Shown here: piece after piece, positions 41,292-47,005 of the stretch
How positions within the stretch are numbered: the stretch's first letter is position 1
Layout of the letters: each line of letters starts with the position of its first letter
Made by a program: the position numbers and the translations under genes
The notes under the pieces: generated by a model
The model's input: only the letters and a program-made list of their open reading frames with translations
What the model was told of the DNA's origin: nothing
Database searches by the model: none
Virus record (IMG/VR): IMGVR_UViG_3300010316_000012
Coordinates: 1 to 47,179 of that record
Reading direction: 5' to 3' (one strand)
DNA length: 47,179 bases
Source: a virus

Positions 41292-41611
41292 AACGGCTTA
41301 TGCTACTCGCTCCTCTTGCTTTGATGGCCTGTCAAACGACCACGGCTGATTCAGCAAGAGTACTTTATCCAGTAGAACAATGTGGTTATGAAAATCAACC
41401 GATCTACGGTGTTCTAGATCGCCCAGCGTCTACTGGCGAAGTTGTAGGTGGCGCTGTTATCGGAGGTGTGATTGGTAATCAGATTACGAATGATCCTGCT
41501 GGCGCAATTGTAGGTGCGATCATCGGCGGCGCAGTAACAAATCAACGGCGACAAGAACAAGTTGTCATTGGGAGTAAAAAAGTTTATAGGTGTCGAACTG
41601 TATACCAATAA
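41288..41611 (+). CDS. Glycine-zipper lipoprotein
   Basis: A 107-aa protein with a lipoprotein signal peptide, MKRLMLLAPLALMAC (lipobox LMAC, Cys15). Two glycine-zipper helices follow (GEVVGGAVIGGVIGNQI and AGAIVGAIIGGAVTNQ), as in SlyB/17-kDa antigen proteins. Expected in the outer membrane. In a phage, an early envelope lipoprotein may block superinfection or alter the envelope; that is inference. Confidence 0.75.
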   Translation: MKRLMLLAPLALMACQTTTADSARVLYPVEQCGYENQPIYGVLDRPASTGEVVGGAVIGGVIGNQITNDPAGAIVGAIIGGAVTNQRRQEQVVIGSKKVYRCRTVYQ

Positions 41612-41645
41612 ATAGAGATAACAAGCCCCCCAGGGGGGCTTGCAA

Positions 41646-41731
41646 GCCCCCTGCCCCTCCAACGGTCTTCTAAACCGTTCCATAAAGCGGAGGATGGATG
41701 GCGCGAGGTTCGATTCCTCCAGGGGGCTCCA
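41646..41731 (+). tRNA. tRNA-like element, Arg(UCU)-type anticodon, non-canonical core
   Basis: Acceptor GCCCCCT (41646-41652) pairs with AGGGGGC (41721-41727), followed by T and CCA. A T-arm with TTCGATT and a 5-bp anticodon stem ACGGT/ACCGT around CTTCTAA (anticodon TCT) are present. Only nine bases lie between acceptor and anticodon stem, so no D-arm fits there, and 25 bases separate the anticodon stem from the T-arm. It may be rearranged or non-functional. A GC-rich hairpin precedes it at about 41623-41641. Confidence 0.45.
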
Positions 41732-41740
41732 AAATACAAG

Positions 41741-42211
41741 TCAAACTTTCCAGTTCAACTTTGCTCCTTTTTTTCGGTTTTCTGTGATTGTAAGGTATTG
41801 TAAGTTGTCCTGATGGTGTAAACCACCTTTAGAGATAGGTATTATGTGGTCTACTTCATATCCTTCTGGACAGTTTAGATAAATCTTCTTTATCTTATTT
41901 AGGTCGGCATCTTTCGGGGTTTGATTCTTCTTTTTAGTGTAGTATGACATAAAATAAAACGCTTGAAGTTTTTTTCTCTCTTCTTCTGTTCTCAATACTT
42001 TTACAGACTCGCCAAAGCAAGCTCTAGAGCAAAACTTTCTTTTTGATAATTTTGTTTTTTTGCCACATTGTTGACAATCTGTAGGTTGGTTTCCGTTTCT
42101 GCGAACACCTTTATTGTTGAATGAAGCAGAGCATGATCTTGAACAAAACTTTTTATTTTTTGTCTCTTTACAACAGTTTAGACATGTGTTATAAATAGAT
42201 TTACTGGACAT
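41741..42211 (-). CDS. HNH homing endonuclease with two zinc fingers (minus strand)
   Basis: A 156-aa protein from minus-strand ATG 42211 behind AGGAG; the frame extends to 42253. Two CxxC…CxxxC fingers (CLNCCKETKNKKFCSRSC and CQQCGKKTKLSKRKFCSRAC) precede a classical HNH: YEVDHIIPISKGGLHHQDNLQYLT. It lies between two damaged tRNA-like sequences and on the opposite strand, so it is an insertion in the tRNA array. Confidence 0.85.
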   Translation of the reverse strand: MSSKSIYNTCLNCCKETKNKKFCSRSCSASFNNKGVRRNGNQPTDCQQCGKKTKLSKRKFCSRACFGESVKVLRTEEERKKLQAFYFMSYYTKKKNQTPKDADLNKIKKIYLNCPEGYEVDHIIPISKGGLHHQDNLQYLTITENRKKGAKLNWKV

Positions 42212-42270
42212 TATAGGCTCCTTTGCTTGTCTAGAGTAGTTGGGGACTGCCATCCCGTGAACTACAACTC

Positions 42271-42278
42271 TATTTATA
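42271..42278 (-). promoter_or_regulatory. Minus-strand T4-type late promoter of the HNH gene
   Basis: TATTTATA on + is TATAAATA on the minus strand, 60 nt upstream of the HNH start. Confidence 0.7.
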
Positions 42279-42289
42279 CAAAATAAAAT

Positions 42290-42326
42290 GCTTCGGTCGT
42301 AGGTTCGAATCCTACCGGGAGCACCA
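42290..42326 (+). tRNA. 3' half of a tRNA (T-arm, acceptor, CCA)
   Basis: GTAGG-TTCGAAT-CCTAC (42299-42315) is a perfect T-arm, followed by CGGGAGC, A and CCA. A matching GCTCCCG acceptor strand, D-arm and anticodon arm are not found immediately upstream; only a partial TCCCG (42253-42257) can pair. The gene is probably disrupted by the adjacent HNH insertion, so its identity cannot be read. Confidence 0.55.
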
Positions 42327-42345
42327 AAATAAAAGTGGTAATCGA

Positions 42346-42555
42346 ATGGAAGATGTTATAGCACTAGTAGTTTTGCTAGTTATTTTGATTGTAATTATTA
42401 GAGGTGGAATTCAGACATTTCAACGTAATTGGATTTTAGCAATCATTATGCTAATCTTCTTGACACCACTTTGGTTTATCTGGGCCTTTGTTGAAATTTT
42501 TCTTGACAAACCTAAAAAAGAACCAATCGTAGTTCACATAAAGAATGTTTATTGA
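42346..42555 (+). CDS. Small membrane protein, possible superinfection-immunity type
   Basis: A 69-aa protein with two membrane helices: IALVVLLVILIVIIRGG and WILAIIMLIFLTPLWFIWAFVEIF. The second, ending P-L-W-x-I-W-A-x-x-E-I-F, resembles the Imm_superinfect family that includes T4 Imm, which blocks DNA entry of superinfecting phage. It ends at the start of the tRNA stub. Family assignment is tentative. Confidence 0.5.
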   Translation: MEDVIALVVLLVILIVIIRGGIQTFQRNWILAIIMLIFLTPLWFIWAFVEIFLDKPKKEPIVVHIKNVY

Positions 42556-42581
42556 GCGGGCGTGGCGAAATTGGTAGACAC
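42556..42581 (+). pseudogene. Orphan 5' part of a tRNA-Leu gene
   Basis: GCGGGCG-TG-GCGAAATTGGTAGACAC is the acceptor strand and class II D-arm of a typical tRNA-Leu. It is not followed by an anticodon arm; the HNH gene region begins instead. A complete tRNA with the same acceptor strand lies beyond that gene at 43044. Confidence 0.75.
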
Positions 42582-42606
42582 ATGTAATTTTAGAAAAACG
42601 TGTTTA

Positions 42607-42614
42607 CATAAATA
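42607..42614 (+). promoter_or_regulatory. Late promoter-like box (CATAAATA) before HNH gene
   Basis: CATAAATA 24 nt before the 42638 start. It lies in the right arm region of an ATGTAA/TTACAT inverted repeat (42582-42609). Confidence 0.45.
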
Positions 42615-42637
42615 AACGTAAAACACGGAAGACTAAA

Positions 42638-43075
42638 ATGTTAGTAGAAAACTATTTAGCTATAGAGCAAAAGCAAAGACAATCTCATTTAGATTTGAAC
42701 GATGAGTGTAAAGAAAGAGGTGGAAATAGCACTAATCATCGAGGGGTTCTTGCGCAATATTTAGATACTCAAATTTACGGAAGACCTGCTGATTTATGCC
42801 ATGCTTGCCATAACGATAAATGTTCTAATCCTAAACATCTATATTGGGGAACACGAAAAGAGAATGTTCAAGATGCTAGAGATAACGGGACTTTTAAAAC
42901 ACCATTTGAAAGAAGAGTGGAAAAATATGGTTATGAAGAGGCGTGTCGCATGAACGCCAGAGGCAATAAGTCAGCGGGTGGTAAGGCTAATAAGGGTAAG
43001 ATAAAATCTACTGAACATCGTAATAAGATTAGTGAAAGTTTAAGCGGGCGTAATCCAATTGGTAGAGATAGTTGA
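42638..43075 (+). CDS. HNH homing endonuclease inserted in a tRNA-Leu gene
   Basis: A 145-aa protein with LCHACHNDKCSNPKHLYWGTRKENVQDARDNG, an HNH_3-type homing nuclease core (His, zinc Cys pairs, Asn), and a basic NUMOD-type tail (GNKSAGGKANKGKIKSTEHRNKISESLSGR). Its last codons (NPIGRDS) are read from the acceptor and D-loop sequence of the downstream tRNA, so the gene and the tRNA overlap by 32 nt. Confidence 0.85.
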   Translation: MLVENYLAIEQKQRQSHLDLNDECKERGGNSTNHRGVLAQYLDTQIYGRPADLCHACHNDKCSNPKHLYWGTRKENVQDARDNGTFKTPFERRVEKYGYEEACRMNARGNKSAGGKANKGKIKSTEHRNKISESLSGRNPIGRDS

Positions 43076-43120
43076 CTTAAAATCAATAAAGTGTGGGTTC
43101 GAGTCCCACCGCCCGTACCA
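43044..43120 (+). tRNA. tRNA with UAA anticodon (Leu codon) but class I shape
   Basis: A 77-nt cloverleaf: acceptor GCGGGCG/CGCCCGT, D-arm ATC-loop-GAT with TTGGTA, anticodon stem GTTGA/TCAAT around CTTAAAA (anticodon TAA), a five-base variable region AAAGT, T-arm GTGGG-TTCGAGT-CCCAC, A73 and CCA. Bacterial tRNA-Leu normally has a long variable arm; this one does not. Its 5' half overlaps the end of the HNH gene. Confidence 0.75.
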
Positions 43121-43142
43121 AAATGATAATAATGTAAGTGGT

Positions 43143-43234
43143 GTAAGTGGGTGTCGGTACACAGGGAGGTCTTATAAACCTTTCAGCGCCGGATTAGCGT
43201 TCTCGACCAGGTTCGACTCCTGGCACTTCCACCA
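43143..43234 (+). tRNA. tRNA-like gene, anticodon loop CTTATAA (UAU), long variable region
   Basis: 3' end CACTTCC-A-CCA and T-arm CCAGG-TTCGACT-CCTGG are clear. The anticodon stem GAGGT/ACCTT carries CTTATAA, giving anticodon TAT (Ile AUA). The 5' acceptor GTAAGTG (43143 or the repeated copy at 43134) pairs 6/7. The D-arm GTGT-CGGT-ACAC has only a four-base loop, and about 22 bases separate the anticodon arm and T-arm. Odd but probably a real tRNA. Confidence 0.55.
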
Positions 43235-43242
43235 AAGTTAAT

Positions 43243-43980
43243 ATGGATCAAACTATGATAGATAACATCAAAATCGTCAATCTTTTTCCAAATGATGAGA
43301 GAGTTTCGGTTCGCACTATACAGCCAGATTTGAAAAGAGATTGGATGGAGGCCTCTGATCAAAAGTATGCTTATAGATGTCTTCCTCTTAATGTAGCTAA
43401 TCAACATGGTCTAGCTGTATATCCAAATAGCGACATTAGTGTTGTTTGGAACGGTGGAAAGACTGTTGAATCAATCAATATTGTTGAAGGTGGTGGAATA
43501 ACTACTTCAGTATTTCGCGATGGTATTCTTACATTTCATCTGCCATTTTTAGTTCGTACACCAAAAGGTTATAGTGTTTATATCACAGGGTGTCCTAATC
43601 ATCCTATTAATAACGCATATGCTTTGACTGGTGTGTTTGAGTCTGATTGGGCTCCCTACAGCTTTAGTATGAATTGGAAACTTACATCAGTAAACAATAT
43701 CATAACATTTAAAAAGACTGATCCTATTTGCTTTTTCTTCCCAGTTGAAAGAGACTCTTTAGAGAAGTTTGAGTATATTTCTGAAAATATTGAAGATCAA
43801 GAAGAAGATTATCGTAAACAATACTACAATTTTGTTCTATCAAGAGATAACTTTCTTAAAGGCTCTAGCGAAAATAAGGAAGGTTGGCAGAAAAACTATT
43901 TTCAAGGCAAGAACCCTGACGGAACTAAGTGTCCATTTGATAATCATAAAACAAAGATTAGAATTGATGTTAAAGAATAA
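43243..43980 (+). CDS. DUF6065 family protein
   Basis: A 245-aa protein: FPNDERVSVRTIQPDLKRDWMEAS, YAYRCLPLNVANQHG, and LPFLVRTPKGYSVYITGCPNHP match the DUF6065 family found in bacteria and phages. It looks like a beta-rich enzyme fold; substrate unknown. The C-terminus has a W-Q-K-N-Y-F-Q-G segment. Located directly after a tRNA. The next ORF overlaps its end. Confidence 0.7.
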   Translation: MDQTMIDNIKIVNLFPNDERVSVRTIQPDLKRDWMEASDQKYAYRCLPLNVANQHGLAVYPNSDISVVWNGGKTVESINIVEGGGITTSVFRDGILTFHLPFLVRTPKGYSVYITGCPNHPINNAYALTGVFESDWAPYSFSMNWKLTSVNNIITFKKTDPICFFFPVERDSLEKFEYISENIEDQEEDYRKQYYNFVLSRDNFLKGSSENKEGWQKNYFQGKNPDGTKCPFDNHKTKIRIDVKE

Positions 43981-44098
43981 AAAAGATTACATTGATTATA
44001 TAATGAATGAAGTGTCGGATGAAAAGATTGAAAAACTTTTCGCGGACATGGGCATCAAAATTAACTTAAACAAACTTCGGAGTGAGAACAATGCCTAA
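43967..44098 (+). CDS. Small ORF overlapping DUF6065 and DUF1281 genes
   Basis: 43 codons from ATG 43967, reading MLKNKKDYIDYIMNEVSDEK with IEKLFADMGIKINL later. It overlaps both neighbours (14 and 8 nt), which supports translation. Not recognised. Confidence 0.45.
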   Translation: MLKNKKDYIDYIMNEVSDEKIEKLFADMGIKINLNKLRSENNA

Positions 44099-44615
44099 CT
44101 GGTGTAATAACTATCTGACTATTGAAATAAATGATGTTGAGAAGGCTAATAAGTTTGAAGCATTCTTGAAGTCTTTGGATGAGGCTAGCGAAAAGCAAGA
44201 GAAGATTGAAGAAGGTCTACTGAGTTATTTCTTGCCGTTGCCAAAAGAAGAATCTGAAAACTGGTACATGTGGCACATAGAAAACTGGGGTACAAAGTGG
44301 GACGTATCATACGTTGATTGGGAAAGACTGGAGGAAAACGTTTTTTCTATGTCCTTTGACACTTCATGGGGACCGCCTACAGCACTGTATGAGAAAGTTA
44401 CTGAACGCGATGACGGGTATGAGATCACTGCGTACTATCATGAGTGTGGTATGGGTTTTGTGGGCAAGTTTGAAGACGGATTCAATGAATCTTATGAGTA
44501 TGATTTTGATGATGAGGACTGGGCTGAAGACATTCCTGATGACTTGATTGATTATGCGGGCCTAGATTATGAGTATGAATATTGTAAAGAGTCTTTAGAA
44601 AAAGACGAAGAATAA
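44091..44615 (+). CDS. DUF1281/YubB-like protein
   Basis: A 174-aa acidic protein from ATG 44091 behind CGGAG. The start MPNWCNNYLTIE and the later WGTKWDVSYVDW and FDTSWGPPTALYE motifs are typical of the ferredoxin-fold DUF1281 (plasmid/phage YubB) family. Function is unknown. The tail is almost only Asp/Glu/Tyr. Confidence 0.8.
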   Translation: MPNWCNNYLTIEINDVEKANKFEAFLKSLDEASEKQEKIEEGLLSYFLPLPKEESENWYMWHIENWGTKWDVSYVDWERLEENVFSMSFDTSWGPPTALYEKVTERDDGYEITAYYHECGMGFVGKFEDGFNESYEYDFDDEDWAEDIPDDLIDYAGLDYEYEYCKESLEKDEE

Positions 44616-44635
44616 TAAAAAAACCAAAAAAAATC

Positions 44636-44664
44636 TTGACAACTGACCAAAACTAGTATAAATA
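44636..44664 (+). promoter_or_regulatory. TTGACA element plus TATAAATA box
   Basis: TTGACA (44636-44641) is 15 bp from TATAAATA (44657-44664), so the site could serve as a weak sigma70 promoter early and an exact T4-type late promoter later. Confidence 0.6.
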
Positions 44665-44702
44665 CATACAAGAACAAGTATACATAGGAATCGCCTTCAA
44701 AA

Positions 44703-44819
44703 ATGACTTATCAACCCACACATAAACTCGTACCATTTATGTCGGTCGCACTATGCGATTCGTCAGATAGTCCGCGCGGTTATGAGTGGAATATTATGAA
44801 AATCTGGAGGGGCATGTAG
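44703..44819 (+). CDS. 38-codon ORF
   Basis: ATG 44703, reading MTYQPTHKLVPFMSVALCDS with a RGYEWNIMKIWRGM end, behind a distant AGGA. It is the only ORF in this unit before a strong terminator. Not recognised. Confidence 0.4.
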   Translation: MTYQPTHKLVPFMSVALCDSSDSPRGYEWNIMKIWRGM

Positions 44820-44848
44820 ACTAGTAACTAGTTGAAGTGTAAAAGTAA

Positions 44849-44885
44849 AAACCCTCCCAGACATTGTCTCGGAGGGTTTCTTTTT
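44849..44885 (+). terminator. Strong rho-independent terminator
   Basis: AAACCCTCC (44849-44857) pairs with GGAGGGTTT (44871-44879), followed by CTTTTT. It precedes a tRNA gene. Confidence 0.92.
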
Positions 44886-44890
44886 ATTAT

Positions 44891-44961
44891 AGTGCGATTG
44901 GAGGTCCAAGCGAAGGTCTCATAAGCCTTTAGAAAAAGTTCGAGTCTTTTTCGCACTACCA
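44891..44961 (+). tRNA. tRNA with CAU anticodon (Met or Ile2), short D-arm
   Basis: 71 nt including CCA. Acceptor AGTGCGA/TCGCACT is perfect; anticodon stem AAGGT/GCCTT with loop CTCATAA gives CAT; T-arm AAAAG-TTCGAGT-CTTTT. The D region is only TTGGAGGTCCAA, a stem with a four-base loop, making the molecule 5-6 nt short. CAU could be Met, initiator-like or lysidine-modified Ile. It lies five bases after a terminator T-run, so its promoter is unclear. Confidence 0.65.
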
Positions 44962-44971
44962 AAAAAACATG

Positions 44972-45050
44972 TTGACAAGCATTTGAAACTATGTTAGTCA
45001 ATGTACATGAGAACGAAGCGATAGCATCAATCTTCTCCGCTCTTTGAAAA
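44972..45050 (+). promoter_or_regulatory. Leader module copy 1: promoter-like -35 and boxA-like element
   Basis: TTGACA (44972-44977) without a clear -10; then GAACGAAGC and GCTCTTTGAAAATTTAG (45039-45055). The latter resembles the rRNA operon boxA antitermination signal (TGCTCTTTAACA). The module is repeated at 46879. Confidence 0.55.
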
Positions 45051-45136
45051 TTTAGATGTTGTCTTAGGGGTAACCCGATAATAGACTGAAAACAGAAAGA
45101 CGAGATACGAATGTGTATAAGTCTTTTGTTCTGAAA

Positions 45137-45241
45137 CTCTGTTTTCACATGCGCACTAATCTAATGAGCCACTGCTCACTGGAAAAGTTATGGCTAGCAA
45201 CGACCGAATCGGCAGAGGTTATTGCGCAGTTGAAAACAGAG
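45137..45241 (+). ncRNA. Structured RNA with 11-bp closing stem upstream of tRNA-Tyr
   Basis: CTCTGTTTTCA (45137-45147) is exactly complementary to TGAAAACAGAG (45231-45241). Just inside, TGCGCA occurs at both ends (45150 and 45222), and TGAGC-CACT-GCTCA forms an internal hairpin. It reads no long ORF. It may be a precursor stem for RNase processing, a degenerate tRNA or a novel small RNA. Confidence 0.5.
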
Positions 45242-45244
45242 TTT

Positions 45245-45327
45245 GGGAGTGTATGCAAGTGGTCAAAGCAGGCTGTCTGTAAAACAGTTCGTAAAGTTCG
45301 AAGGTTCGAATCCTTCCGCTCCCACCA
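45245..45327 (+). tRNA. tRNA-Tyr(GUA)
   Basis: 83 nt. Acceptor GGGAGTG/CGCTCCC, class II D-arm, anticodon loop CTGTAAA (GTA), long variable arm, T-arm GAAGG-TTCGAAT-CCTTC, A73, CCA. A normal tRNA-Tyr. Confidence 0.9.
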
Positions 45328-45414
45328 ACTTTTTTCAACTTTTTTTTGGTTTTAGCCCTTGTAATCTCCCTCATCAATGCTTATCTTATAAGTGTAAGAG
45401 AGAGAGGTATAGAG

Positions 45415-45600
45415 ATGAACGAACGGAAAGCCGCCATGATCGCCAATAAGATTTACGCCGCTGCCAATGCGAAACAGATTTCTGCGAAAGATGCTATGAA
45501 GTATCTTGATCAAATCATGCCCTACATGAGCAGTGCGCAACTCGCAAAATACAACGATTTCAGCTACGCTGTTCAGCATAACCCTTCATTTTACGCTTGA
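45415..45600 (+). CDS. Small early phage protein
   Basis: A 61-aa Ala-rich helical protein (AAMIANKIYAAANAKQISAKDAMKYL) from ATG 45415 behind GAGAGAGGT. Leader CTTATCTTATAAGTGTA with a TTATAA -10 is repeated before the 46697 gene. Not recognised. Confidence 0.55.
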   Translation: MNERKAAMIANKIYAAANAKQISAKDAMKYLDQIMPYMSSAQLAKYNDFSYAVQHNPSFYA

Positions 45601-45653
45601 CACTTTCTACGAATCACGTTAGAAAGATAGTGTAACAAGAAAGAGAGAGATAC

Positions 45654-45806
45654 ATGAAAGAAGCCATCCTGTCCTACATCACCGCTTGCGAAAAGAACAT
45701 TGCTCAGTACATGCTTATTGAGGACGCTGATGATCGGCAGCGGGCGCTTGATGCAGCCTACGGGATGAAAGCCGACTTTGAAAAAATGCTGGAGGAACTT
45801 GTATGA
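45654..45806 (+). CDS. Small early helical protein
   Basis: 50 codons starting MKEAILSYITACEKNIAQYM behind AGAGAGAG. Highly helical and acidic. TTGACA at 45597-45602 may be its -35. Ends ATGA-overlapping the next ORF. Confidence 0.5.
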   Translation: MKEAILSYITACEKNIAQYMLIEDADDRQRALDAAYGMKADFEKMLEELV

Positions 45807-45943
45807 ACAAGCTGTTTATCGTATCCATGAAGAATGATTTCGGTGTGAGTGATCGGTGGTTTGAGTGGGCTGCTTCAGTTGAAGAGATTGAGCAGAAGTT
45901 CAACGTGGCCAACGTGACAGAATATGAAATCGAACTAGCATAG
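45803..45943 (+). CDS. Small early ORF
   Basis: 46 codons: MNKLFIVSMKNDFGVSDRWF with a WAASVEEIEQKF helix. GGAGG lies just upstream and the start overlaps the previous TGA. Not recognised. Confidence 0.5.
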   Translation: MNKLFIVSMKNDFGVSDRWFEWAASVEEIEQKFNVANVTEYEIELA

Positions 45944-45953
45944 GAGTGCTATC

Positions 45954-46184
45954 ATGAAAGTAAAACTTGTACAAAAACAATTGAGTGCTTTGCGCGACAA
46001 GATTGTAGATACGACTGTGATCGGTACATTTTTGACAGAGAAGTCAGCCCTTGACTTTTTACAAAAACGAAACTACTCGTATGACGAAAGTTCTGGTGCT
46101 TACATTGCAGGTAATACTGTGCAATTTCCAGTTACGATTGAAAAGATAGAGTACGACATTTTTGATATACGATACTTTGTGTAA
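45954..46184 (+). CDS. Small early protein
   Basis: A 76-aa protein; alternating strand and helix pattern (TTVIGTFLTEKSALDFLQKRN, VQFPVTIEKIEYDIFDI). TAGGAG ribosome site. Not recognised. Confidence 0.55.
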   Translation: MKVKLVQKQLSALRDKIVDTTVIGTFLTEKSALDFLQKRNYSYDESSGAYIAGNTVQFPVTIEKIEYDIFDIRYFV

Positions 46185-46195
46185 CGGAGAAAGAA

Positions 46196-46390
46196 ATGAA
46201 ACGAAAACACAAAACACCTAAGACCAGAAACCCAGTAGTGGCCTTCGCTAAACGAAGTGGTTCTGGTGTACATGGTAAAACAAAAAAGGCTGAACGTAGA
46301 GCGGCCAAAATGACTCTACAAAGAGATGGACCCGTCACCGGGTTCACCATTATTTTGATGATACACTGTCTTGGTTTGGCTTTGGTCTAG
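46196..46390 (+). CDS. Small basic phage protein (DUF7230-like)
   Basis: A 64-aa protein whose first 40 residues, RNPVVAFAKRSGSGVHGKTKKAERRAAK, resemble the short basic DUF7230-like phage proteins. The last 24 residues are hydrophobic and atypical, perhaps an extended reading after a mutated stop. AACGGAG precedes it. Confidence 0.55.
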   Translation: MKRKHKTPKTRNPVVAFAKRSGSGVHGKTKKAERRAAKMTLQRDGPVTGFTIILMIHCLGLALV

Positions 46391-46461
46391 TCCCGATAGC
46401 AAAGCCCCAGATCAAGTCCAACGGGTAAAGACTTGCAGTGTATCTTCTAAGTAATCTATAT

Positions 46462-46538
46462 AGTAACGTAGCTCAGGTGGTCAGAGCGAACGGCTGATAA
46501 CCGTTAGGTCGGGTGTTCGAATCACCCCGTCACTACCA
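46462..46538 (+). tRNA. tRNA-Ile(GAU)
   Basis: A 77-nt canonical cloverleaf: acceptor AGTAACG/CGTCACT (one mismatch), D-arm GCTC…GAGC, anticodon stem ACGG/CCGT with loop CTGATAA (GAT), T-arm GGGTG-TTCGAAT-CACCC, A73, CCA. Confidence 0.9.
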
Positions 46539-46539
46539 T

Positions 46540-46614
46540 TCTGCGTTAGTGTTAGTGGTAGCACGTTTGAATGTGCCACAAAAAGGTCAGGCTCGAATCC
46601 TGAACGCAGGACCA
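46540..46614 (+). tRNA. tRNA, probable anticodon GUG (His)
   Basis: 75 nt, 1 nt after tRNA-Ile. Acceptor TCTGCGT/ACGCAGG, D-arm GTGT-TAGTGGTA-GCAC, T-arm TCAGG-CTCGAAT-CCTGA, A73, CCA. The anticodon stem TTTGA/ACAAA has an A-A mismatch, and loop ATGTGCC gives GTG. C37 and the missing G-1 are unusual for tRNA-His, so the identity is uncertain. Confidence 0.6.
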
Positions 46615-46696
46615 AAAAAAGTTGGCTAAGGCCCTTGAAAAATGAGTGATGAGTGACTATCTTATAAGTGTAGGGACGAGAGAGAAGGGGATCTCA

Positions 46697-46882
46697 ATGA
46701 ACGGTTATGTCGCTTTTTGGAATGACCAACGTGTCGAAGTCTATGCTAATAGTTCATATTTGGCACAAGCTAAAGCAGTTGTCGCGTTTCAAAAAAACAC
46801 TCGTAAAAAAGTAAAGTCTTATGACGTTACTGTTGTTCTAGCAGAAAAAAATAATGAGCAAGTTGCCCATATTTTTGCTTGA
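46697..46882 (+). CDS. Conserved small phage protein
   Basis: A 61-aa protein from ATG 46697 behind GAAGGGG. VAFWNDQRVEVYANSSYLAQAKAVVAFQ followed by VTVVLAEKNNEQVAHI matches a small protein common in diverse phages and prophages. Function unknown. Its leader resembles that of the 45415 gene. Confidence 0.7.
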   Translation: MNGYVAFWNDQRVEVYANSSYLAQAKAVVAFQKNTRKKVKSYDVTVVLAEKNNEQVAHIFA

Positions 46883-46945
46883 CATTCTACTCTTTGTTTG
46901 CTATAAGTAATAGTGATGTGAACGAAGCTGCTCTTTGACAATTTA
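46879..46945 (+). promoter_or_regulatory. Leader module copy 2: promoter and boxA-like element
   Basis: TTGACA (46879-46884), 17-bp spacer, TATAAG (46902-46907). Then GAACGAAGC and TGCTCTTTGACAATTTAG (46929-46946), which matches the bacterial rrn boxA TGCTCTTTAACA at 11 of 12 positions. Further shared blocks (GATAATAGA, AAACAGAAA, TCTGTTTTCACATGC) run up to 47007. Confidence 0.7.
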
Positions 46946-47005
46946 GAATTTCTCTTAGACTTCGGTCGATAATAGAGAGGAAACAGAAAATCTCTGTTTT
47001 CACAT

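Noticed and set aside
42190-42197. Plus-strand TATAAATA late promoter
   Set aside because: It lies inside the coding sequence of the minus-strand HNH gene (Ser-Ile-Tyr-Asn codons) and no gene follows at a sensible distance.
42582-43043. Intron inside tRNA-Leu
   Set aside because: The 3' side contains a complete acceptor and D-arm of its own, so the downstream tRNA does not need the 5' stub; this fits target regeneration better than splicing.
45600-45653. Strong promoter before the 45654 gene
   Set aside because: TTGACA is present at 45597 but no good -10 hexamer at 16-18 bp; not strong enough for a separate entry.
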